Source: Flavobacterium anhuiense | Lineage (GTDB): Bacteria > Bacteroidota > Bacteroidia > Flavobacteriales > Flavobacteriaceae | Length of the DNA stretch: 64,000 nucleotides | Assembly: GCF_900101855.1 (NCBI RefSeq) | Contig: NZ_FMVC01000006.1 | Location: 295,296 to 359,295, forward strand | Direction of reading: 5' to 3' | In this document: piece after piece, positions 58,450-64,000 of the stretch | Numbering within the stretch: position 1 is the first letter of the stretch | Layout: each line of letters opens with the position of its first letter | The notes under the pieces: model-generated | What the model was told of the DNA's origin: nothing | What the model saw: the letters and a program-made list of their open reading frames with translations, nothing else | Databases searched by the model: none | Translations under genes and position numbers: made by a program

Positions 58450-58989
58450 TTATTTTTTAAGCAATTGCTCTAAAGGTTTTAATTGCTCCATGTCTATTTT
58501 AGAGTTTTGTAAAACAGACATTAAGGTCATAATATTATTCGGATTCATATCTTCGCCTAACACACGAACTACTGCAAAACCATTTTCTTTTCTGTTGGCA
58601 AAAATGACAAACTCTTTAATGTTGTCGTCACTTCCGACGTAGCTTATAGAAGCGCCTTCTTTACCAGAGCCGAACTTCATTAATTCTTGATATTTAGGAT
58701 CTTTTAATATGGCTTTTACTTTGTTTCTTTCTGCCTCAAATTCTGTTTTATTGTTTTGATCTGCTTTAAAAGCCAGAATATTCATTTTGTCAAACGAATT
58801 CAAAGCCTCGTTTTGCTCAGCTGATAATTTGGTTTTATCAACATTCAAAATGTTTGGTGAAATATCTAAAGCAATAAAATCTTTTTTCTCTGAATTCTCA
58901 ACGAAATATTTTTGCAGAGATGGTTCAGAATTACAGCTCCCCAAAGTTAGAAGAGCTGTAAGTGCTAGTATGAAGATGTTGTTTTTCAT
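58450..58989 (-). CDS. DUF4252 family lipoprotein
   Basis: A 179-residue protein with a lipoprotein signal (LTALLTLGSC, Cys19). The mature part is alpha/beta: ADQNNKTEFEAERNKVKAIL then GASISYVGSDDNIKEFVIFA and GFAVVRVLGEDMNPNNIMTL, the usual DUF4252 layout. It is the last gene of the sigma operon, 2 bases after the other DUF4252 gene. Function is unknown; the family is frequently found in ECF-sigma operons. Confidence 0.88.
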   Translation of the reverse strand: MKNNIFILALTALLTLGSCNSEPSLQKYFVENSEKKDFIALDISPNILNVDKTKLSAEQNEALNSFDKMNILAFKADQNNKTEFEAERNKVKAILKDPKYQELMKFGSGKEGASISYVGSDDNIKEFVIFANRKENGFAVVRVLGEDMNPNNIMTLMSVLQNSKIDMEQLKPLEQLLKK

Positions 58990-58991
58990 TT

Positions 58992-59519
58992 TTATTTTTT
59001 GCCTTTAGAAGCTTTCTTTAGGTCTGTACCGCCAGGAAGCTGCATTTTATCTGTTAATACCGAAATCTCGTTTAAGTCAAAATTACCAGTTAAAGATAGT
59101 AAAACAGTTTCATCATTTTTTGCACCGTCAACATACATTAAAAGTTCTCTTATCTGCGTGTCTGTAGCGCCAGATTTTACCATTATTCTAACGTTTTTTC
59201 CGCCATCATTTACTCGCATTAATTCTTCTAAACCGGCAGTTTTTACATATTTATCGGCAGTAGCTTTCATGTCGGCTTCGATTTTTGGATTTTTAGTGGT
59301 GAATACTTTCAAGTAATCCAGTTTTTTGATTAGAGCAATATATTGCTGAGTCTCTTTATCAGAAGCATCAGTTTTTACTTTGCTCATTAAATCAAACATT
59401 TTTTTGTTTACAATTACTGAGGTTACATCATCCTGACCATCAAATTTGTCAAAAGCACTTTGTGCATAAAATGTGGTTGAAACGAATGCGAAGACTAAAG
59501 TTATAATGAAATTTCTCAT
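58992..59519 (-). CDS. DUF4252 family exported protein
   Basis: A 175-residue protein with a signal peptide ending TTFYAQ, not a lipobox. The body matches the paralogue next door (KLDYLKVFTTKNPKIEADMK, GGKNVRIMVKSGATDTQIRE, VLLSLTGNFDLNEISVLTDK), with a basic C terminus. The pair probably derives from an old duplication: identity between the two is modest. It lies 16 bases after the anti-sigma-like gene. Confidence 0.88.
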   Translation of the reverse strand: MRNFIITLVFAFVSTTFYAQSAFDKFDGQDDVTSVIVNKKMFDLMSKVKTDASDKETQQYIALIKKLDYLKVFTTKNPKIEADMKATADKYVKTAGLEELMRVNDGGKNVRIMVKSGATDTQIRELLMYVDGAKNDETVLLSLTGNFDLNEISVLTDKMQLPGGTDLKKASKGKK

Positions 59520-59535
59520 GATTATTTTTGTTTAA

Positions 59536-59997
59536 TTACTGTTTAAAAATTTTGTTTTTTGATTGTTCATATTCCTTAATGTAGTGTACACTTTCAATAC
59601 CTACATTAACATTGTTTGATAATAAAGCCAAAGCTTTTTGAGTTGCTTTTAAGGCTTCTTCGGGATCATCGTAAGTTCCTAATTCTGCTTGCGAAGCTAC
59701 TGCAGTAGGTTCATTTTTTTCGCTAACAAAAAAGTAAGTTCCGATTCCGAGCAAAACAACAGCAGAAGCTGCAATCGATAACCACGCCACATTTCGTTTC
59801 TTAGTTTGTAGTGGAATCTCATACGTCGATTTCTGTTCTCTTGCTTGAGAGAAATAGCCAAACATAGGTTTGTATTGCTCCAAATGCTGCGCAACATTTG
59901 ATGAAGAAAAATATTCTTTTAATTGATTTTCTTCGGCAATAGAAGTTTCTCCCTGAAAGTATTTTTCTAATATATCTTCTATTTTATTTAGTTCCAT
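59536..59997 (-). CDS. Small membrane protein in anti-sigma position
   Basis: A 153-residue protein with an N-terminal soluble part (MELNKIEDILEKYFQGETSI, EENQLKEYFSS), one membrane helix at about 70-90 (VAWLSIAASAVVLLGIGTYF) and a periplasmic tail. It overlaps the sigma gene by 14 bases. The arrangement suggests an anti-sigma factor (a ZAS-like or similar type), but the zinc-binding HxxxCxxC motif is absent. Anti-sigma function is inference from position and topology. Confidence 0.75.
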   Translation of the reverse strand: MELNKIEDILEKYFQGETSIAEENQLKEYFSSSNVAQHLEQYKPMFGYFSQAREQKSTYEIPLQTKKRNVAWLSIAASAVVLLGIGTYFFVSEKNEPTAVASQAELGTYDDPEEALKATQKALALLSNNVNVGIESVHYIKEYEQSKNKIFKQ

Positions 59998-60493
59998 AAA
60001 GGTGTGTATTTGTCATTGATTCTCTAATTTTTTTTCTCGCTCTAGAAAGTGCCACTCGTATTGCTGTTTCGTTCATATTTACGATTTTGGCTATTTCTTC
60101 AAATTCATATTGTTCAACATCCCGAAGCTGAATTAATAGCTGCATTTGTTCGGGCATTTCGTTTATAATTTTTTCGACCCATTCTAAACTATCTTGGTCT
60201 TCTAATTTTTTATCCAATTGCGGCTGCCGATCGGTAAAATTATTATGGACAATCTGCAGATTACTGGCTCTTTTAGATTTTAGCTGATCGAGACAATAAT
60301 TTTTAGTCATTGTCATGGCCAATGCTTCGACGCTATTGTAGCTTTGCAGATTATCTTTTTTGTTCCATAATTTTACCATTACTTCCTGAGTCGCATCTTC
60401 TGCTTCTTCGGTGCTAGTAAGCAATCTTTTTGCCAGACGAAAAACTTTGTCTTTAAAAGGATTTATTAATTCTATAAATACAACTTGGTTCAT
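59984..60493 (-). CDS. ECF RNA polymerase sigma factor
   Basis: A 169-residue sigma-70 factor with regions 2 and 4. Region 2 has LTSTEEAEDATQEVMVKLWN (about 25-44), region 4 PEQMQLLIQLRDVEQYEFEE and the helix-turn-helix NMNETAIRVALSRARKKI. It heads the DUF4252 operon. The 14-base overlap with the following small membrane protein gene indicates coupled translation, as for sigma/anti-sigma pairs. Confidence 0.93.
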   Translation of the reverse strand: MNQVVFIELINPFKDKVFRLAKRLLTSTEEAEDATQEVMVKLWNKKDNLQSYNSVEALAMTMTKNYCLDQLKSKRASNLQIVHNNFTDRQPQLDKKLEDQDSLEWVEKIINEMPEQMQLLIQLRDVEQYEFEEIAKIVNMNETAIRVALSRARKKIRESMTNTHLYGTK

Positions 60494-60660
60494 TAATAAG
60501 ATGGTTAATCGTTAGCTTATATATTCAAGACGAGGCACAATTATATTTGTTACAGCAAAAAAGAAATTTTTTTTATGTAAAAAAAATACTGCTTTAACGA
60601 TAAAAGTAAAACTAAAGATACTATTTTTACGTTTATTCAGAATATAGATAACTATACGAT

Positions 60661-62121
60661 ATGAAAACAACTTTAAAGAGTGTTCTTTTTCTCTTTTTAT
60701 TCGCTTTTTCTTTACAGTCTTGTGAAGATCAGGATGATGTAGCTGCTCCAGCAGACTTGCAGATTAATAATTTTATCTGGAGAGGATTAAATGAAGTTTA
60801 CTTATGGCAGCAAGATGTTCCAAATCTAGCCGATGGCCGTAATTTACAACCAGATTTCAATCAGTTCTTGAGAGGATACTCTCATCCTGAAGATTTGTTC
60901 GAAGATCTATTGAACAAGCCGGTAAGCAAATATCCAAACGGAGACGCAATTGACCGTTTCAGTTGGATTGTTGACGATTATACTGTTTTGGAACAAGAAT
61001 TAAGTGGCGTTACAAAAAATAATGGTGTTGATTTTAGATTGAGCCGTGTGGCTTCTGGATCAAATGATGTTGTTGGTTTTGTCCGATATATTATTCCAAA
61101 TTCTGATGCTTCTACAAAAGCAATTAAGAGAGGTGATTTATTTACGAGTGTAAATGGAACAAAACTTACGGTTTCTAATTATCAGGAATTATTATTAAAT
61201 CAGGATAGTTACACTTTAAATCTGGCAGATTATAATGGAACGAGTTATGTTTTGAATGGAAAATCAGTTTCCTTGACTAAAACTGTTTTAGAAGAAAATC
61301 CTATTTTGATCAATAAAGTAATTACTTCTGGAAGTCATAAAATTGGTTATTTAATGTATAATGGCTTTTATCCTGGATATGATGATAAATTAAATCAGGC
61401 TTTTGGCGAATTGAAATCGCAAGGGATAACAGATTTAGTTTTAGATCTTCGATACAATGGAGGAGGAGCTGTTACCTCTTCAATAAGACTTTCTAGTATG
61501 ATTACAGGACAGTTCGATACTCAGATTTTTGCAAAAACGCAATTTAACAGTAAGTGGATGAAAGATATGACCGCTGAAGATTTGGAAAGCTTGAATTATA
61601 GATTTGTGAATAATATTGAAGGAAAAGCATTAAACAGCTTAAATTTAACTACAGTCTATATTATTACAACTGCGAGTACGGCTTCTGCAAGCGAATTGGT
61701 TATAAATGGTTTAAAACCTTATATCAATGTAGTGCAGATTGGAGAAACTACAACGGGTAAAAATGTTGGTTCTTATACGATTTATGATTCTGAAACTTTG
61801 TTTACTAAAAAAGGAATCAATCCGAATCATAAATATGCGATGCAGCCTTTAGTTTTTAAAATTTCTAATTCTGCCGGTTTTGGAGATTACACGCAAGGTT
61901 TACAGCCAACGTATCAGCAGTACGAAAGAGTAAGTACCTATGGAGTTTTAGGAGATCCTTCTGAACCTCTGCTTAATTTGGCAATTTCAAAAATTACAGG
62001 AACAACTGCCAAAAGAATTTTTGATGATTCTGCACCAAATACACCTTATCTGACAGATTCAAAAATCATAAACGGATTAAGACACGGAATGTATTTTCAA
62101 AATGTTCCGAAAGGACATTAA
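60661..62121 (+). CDS. S41-family peptidase, lipoprotein
   Basis: A 486-residue lipoprotein (signal ending FSLQSC, Cys21), followed by an acidic stretch EDQDDV like Bacteroidota surface-export signals. A PDZ-like segment (about 155-190, STKAIKRGDLFTSVNGTKLT) is followed by the S41 catalytic domain: DLVLDLRYNGGGAVTSSIRL, the serine loop ITTASTASASELVING (Ser near 344), and GETTTGKNVGSYTIYD with the Lys. The residues are intact, so a C-terminal-processing-type protease at the cell surface or periplasm is likely. Monocistronic. Confidence 0.9.
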   Translation: MKTTLKSVLFLFLFAFSLQSCEDQDDVAAPADLQINNFIWRGLNEVYLWQQDVPNLADGRNLQPDFNQFLRGYSHPEDLFEDLLNKPVSKYPNGDAIDRFSWIVDDYTVLEQELSGVTKNNGVDFRLSRVASGSNDVVGFVRYIIPNSDASTKAIKRGDLFTSVNGTKLTVSNYQELLLNQDSYTLNLADYNGTSYVLNGKSVSLTKTVLEENPILINKVITSGSHKIGYLMYNGFYPGYDDKLNQAFGELKSQGITDLVLDLRYNGGGAVTSSIRLSSMITGQFDTQIFAKTQFNSKWMKDMTAEDLESLNYRFVNNIEGKALNSLNLTTVYIITTASTASASELVINGLKPYINVVQIGETTTGKNVGSYTIYDSETLFTKKGINPNHKYAMQPLVFKISNSAGFGDYTQGLQPTYQQYERVSTYGVLGDPSEPLLNLAISKITGTTAKRIFDDSAPNTPYLTDSKIINGLRHGMYFQNVPKGH

Positions 62122-62142
62122 TTTAATAGGATATAAAAATAG

Positions 62143-62170
62143 AAAAGGCTTTCAGAAATGAAAGCCTTTT
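62143..62170. terminator. Bidirectional terminator
   Basis: A perfect 12-base inverted repeat (62143-62154 with 62159-62170) lies between the convergent S41 and beta-propeller genes. Confidence 0.9.
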
Positions 62171-62205
62171 CCATAAAAAACAAAAACTAATTTTAAAGTA
62201 TAATA

Positions 62206-63240
62206 TTAATTATTAAAGTAGAATCCGTTTGAACCTACACCAACAGCTAATTCTTTTTGTAAAACTCCAGATAAATTATAGATAAAAGCTTTACTATCTT
62301 TATCAAATTTTGCATCGGCAATATAAATGCGGTTGTTTTCTACAGCAAAACCGTAAACGTAGCTCGCTGGCGAGTTTACAATTGCCGTAGTAGAAGGTGT
62401 TGTTGCATTGATATCCATAGCATAAACAGAGCTTCCAGCAGTATAATAGATTTTGTTGTCTTCAATATCCATAAAACCTAGACCAGCTAAGCTCTCTGGA
62501 AATGCAATTCTAGATATAGATTTATCAGACAGTTTTACTTTTACAATTTCACCTGATCCAGAATAAGGAGCTCTCAAAATAAATAAAGTTCCGTTTTCTT
62601 CTTCGATAGAATCTCCGCTAGAGCCAATTTCTACTGTTTCTATCGCCTTTGTTGCAATATTTACAATTAATAATTTAGTGCTGCTGTTAGGTTCTGTAAT
62701 GTATAATTTGCCATTTTCTAAGATTAATCTGTTTGCAGTGGCATTTAACTCGATTTTTGATTCGACGGTATTAGTAGCCAGATTAATTACAGCAACATAA
62801 TCGTCAGTGTCTCCAGTTGCTGGATTGATATAAGAATATGTATTTGCATTTGTTACATACGCTTTTCCGTCTTTCACAACTCCGTATCTTGGGTTTGCAA
62901 GACCAGAATCAATCTTTGCGATCAATTTAAAAGTATAACGGTTTACAACATTGATTACATTTGATCCTCCTGAAATGATGTATGCGCGATCTCCATCAAA
63001 AAAGATATTTTGCAGATATCCGCCAATTAAATCAGAACCGTTGGCAGAAGCATAAACATCTTTGGTAAAAGAGGTAAAATCATCGCTTGAGAAAGAAACG
63101 CTTCCGACATCTGAACTTCCTTCATTTAAAATAAAAAAACCATTGTCGTAAGCACCTTTAGGATCATCGTTGTCATCACTTGAACAAGAAGCGAATAACG
63201 AAATGCTTAACGCTATTAAAAGTAATTTACTAAACTTCAT
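62206..63240 (-). CDS. Surface beta-propeller lipoprotein (DUF5074/YncE-like; BtuG-like candidate)
   Basis: A 344-residue lipoprotein (signal ending LFASC, Cys19) with SSDDNDDP directly after the Cys, a match to the Flavobacterium surface-export signal of Ser plus acidic residues. The body is made of repeated beta-propeller blades, for example GGYLQNIFFDGDRAYIISGG, NPRYGVVKDGKAYVTNANTY, NRLILENGKLYITEPNS and YGFAVENNRIYIADAKF. The gene follows the TonB receptor by 3 bases. In Bacteroidota, BtuG is a cobalamin-binding propeller lipoprotein paired with BtuB; this may be such a pair, which is inference. Confidence 0.8.
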   Translation of the reverse strand: MKFSKLLLIALSISLFASCSSDDNDDPKGAYDNGFFILNEGSSDVGSVSFSSDDFTSFTKDVYASANGSDLIGGYLQNIFFDGDRAYIISGGSNVINVVNRYTFKLIAKIDSGLANPRYGVVKDGKAYVTNANTYSYINPATGDTDDYVAVINLATNTVESKIELNATANRLILENGKLYITEPNSSTKLLIVNIATKAIETVEIGSSGDSIEEENGTLFILRAPYSGSGEIVKVKLSDKSISRIAFPESLAGLGFMDIEDNKIYYTAGSSVYAMDINATTPSTTAIVNSPASYVYGFAVENNRIYIADAKFDKDSKAFIYNLSGVLQKELAVGVGSNGFYFNN

Positions 63241-63243
63241 ATA

Positions 63244-64000
63244 TTAAAATTTTAAGGTTAAATACACATTGAAATTGCGACCAGGCATTGGTCTGTTTTC
63301 TAGACTTTCGTAATCTTTATTGAAAAGATTTAAAACTTGAAAACCTACTTTGAAAGAATCTAAAAATTTTAGATCGTAATCGATTCCGATATTTGAAACC
63401 GTATAATCGTTAATGATTTCATCAGGATCGTTATCGGCTCTCGTGTAAACAAATCCGTTATAAAGGATTTGGTAATATGCGCTTATTTTATCTCGAGAAT
63501 ACGAAACAGCTCCTGTAGCTTTATTGAATGGAACAAAAAAGATCTGATTTTTAGTTTTTTCATCTTGCGAAACCGTATAAGCATAGGTAGCGTTTACAGC
63601 AAAAATATTTTTGCCATAGCTTTTCTTCCAGCCCAATAGGGTTTCGGTTCCATAACTAATTACCTTATCTTGGTTTTGGGGAGTCCAAATTCCGTTTGTA
63701 CCTGGAACCCATTGCAGCATATCGGTAATTTTCATATAATAAAAATTCTGCGTCCAAGTCAGATTTTTGAATGTAAAAACATTGCCAATTTCTCCCTGAT
63801 AAGAGCTTTCAGGCTTTAAGTTTGGATTTCCTCCTTCATCCCAATACAAATCATTATATGTTGGAATTCTGAAGTTTCGAGAAACATTCAGTTTCAGATT
63901 ATACCAATCATTAAATTTATAAGAAGATCCTAAATTGAATAAAATAGGCGATTTGTAATTATTTGTAAATTCTTTTCTAATGCCTAATTCGTTTTTCCAA
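63244..64000 (-). CDS. TonB-dependent receptor, C-terminal part, cut by window edge
   Basis: The reading frame is open to the edge of the window, so the gene is 5-prime truncated. About 252 residues of the barrel are present: RNFRIPTYNDLYWDEGGNPN, LKPESSYQGEIGNVF and the C terminus FNVYLTLKF with the final Phe. The IPTYNDLY/GNPNLKPE motif is typical of small BtuB-like barrels of 600 to 700 residues. Internal TTG at 63849 is not a start. It precedes the beta-propeller lipoprotein gene by 3 bases. Confidence 0.85.
   Translation of the reverse strand, partial: WKNELGIRKEFTNNYKSPILFNLGSSYKFNDWYNLKLNVSRNFRIPTYNDLYWDEGGNPNLKPESSYQGEIGNVFTFKNLTWTQNFYYMKITDMLQWVPGTNGIWTPQNQDKVISYGTETLLGWKKSYGKNIFAVNATYAYTVSQDEKTKNQIFFVPFNKATGAVSYSRDKISAYYQILYNGFVYTRADNDPDEIINDYTVSNIGIDYDLKFLDSFKVGFQVLNLFNKDYESLENRPMPGRNFNVYLTLKF

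Noticed and set aside
63244..63849. A short complete TonB-like gene starting at 63849
   Set aside because: The frame is open to the window edge, and the apparent start is an internal TTG within a barrel motif.

Overview
The window reads as a chromosome segment of a Flavobacterium-like member of the Bacteroidota. The evidence is AT-rich DNA, A-rich start regions without Shine-Dalgarno sequences, repeated matches to the Bacteroidota -7 promoter element TAnnTTTG (often TTG-N19-TAnnTTTG), lineage-restricted families (DUF4249, DUF4252, DUF4290, DUF4199, DUF5686, DUF5074), many TonB-dependent receptors and SCxx-type lipoproteins, and a 6S RNA of the flavobacterial type beside zapA. No rRNA operon, prophage, insertion sequence, integron or CRISPR array was seen. 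Most genes are core chromosomal genes. I did not find a large, clearly new multigene system. The most unusual material lies between the genes.

Layout. 160-3237 (+): a secreted GH2 glycosidase, an MgtC-type membrane protein and a GNAT acetyltransferase. 3279-8475 (-): a FecI/FecR-type cell-surface signalling locus (ECF sigma factor, a 69-residue ferredoxin-fold-like protein, FecR anti-sigma, STN-containing TonB receptor, DUF4249 lipoprotein). 8702-15741: GNAT, a small hypothetical, tRNA-Met, a START-like protein, a PabC-like lyase, YqgE, HU, Fmt, RecQ and a P-loop ATPase. 15742-16188: an intergenic repeat cluster. 16189-24089: an esterase, DUF493, DUF4290, MurA (with Asp in place of the fosfomycin-target Cys), a CDF transporter, DUF5686 and AroQ. 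24213-27131: four related outer-membrane beta-barrel proteins. 27212-32211: XerD, a PAS histidine kinase, RNase Y, 6S RNA, ZapA and a coiled-coil ZapB-like protein. 32384-38379: an M23 peptidase, a TonB receptor starting at TTG, and three unknown envelope proteins. 38471-44737 (-): DUF2971, an MsbA-like exporter, a phosphohexomutase, a GT2 glycosyltransferase and DUF4199. 44986-51915: L31 type B, a GlmU-like protein, a PepSY-like protein, an ABC-F ATPase, a porin and a DASS transporter. 51912-57828: small proteins, L34 and CarB lacking its allosteric domain. 57902-60493 (-): YiaA/B and an ECF sigma / short membrane protein / two DUF4252 operon. 60661-64000: an S41 protease, then a surface beta-propeller lipoprotein behind a TonB receptor cut by the window edge, possibly a vitamin B12 (BtuB/BtuG-like) pair.

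How it fits together. Two independent ECF sigma modules, four TonB receptor-type or related outer-membrane proteins and several beta-barrel proteins make this an envelope- and uptake-rich stretch interleaved with housekeeping genes. Convergent gene pairs are often separated by perfect bidirectional hairpin terminators.

The strongest unexplained signal is a set of degenerate tandem arrays with an exact 8-base period (families CTTTG/CTTAG and ATTATC/TCTAATT). They occur only in intergenic DNA at about seven places and twice flank a hairpin in inverted orientation. A second signal is a roughly 70-base hairpin repeat present twice, whose flanks are conserved while the stem sequence changes on both sides and stays paired.
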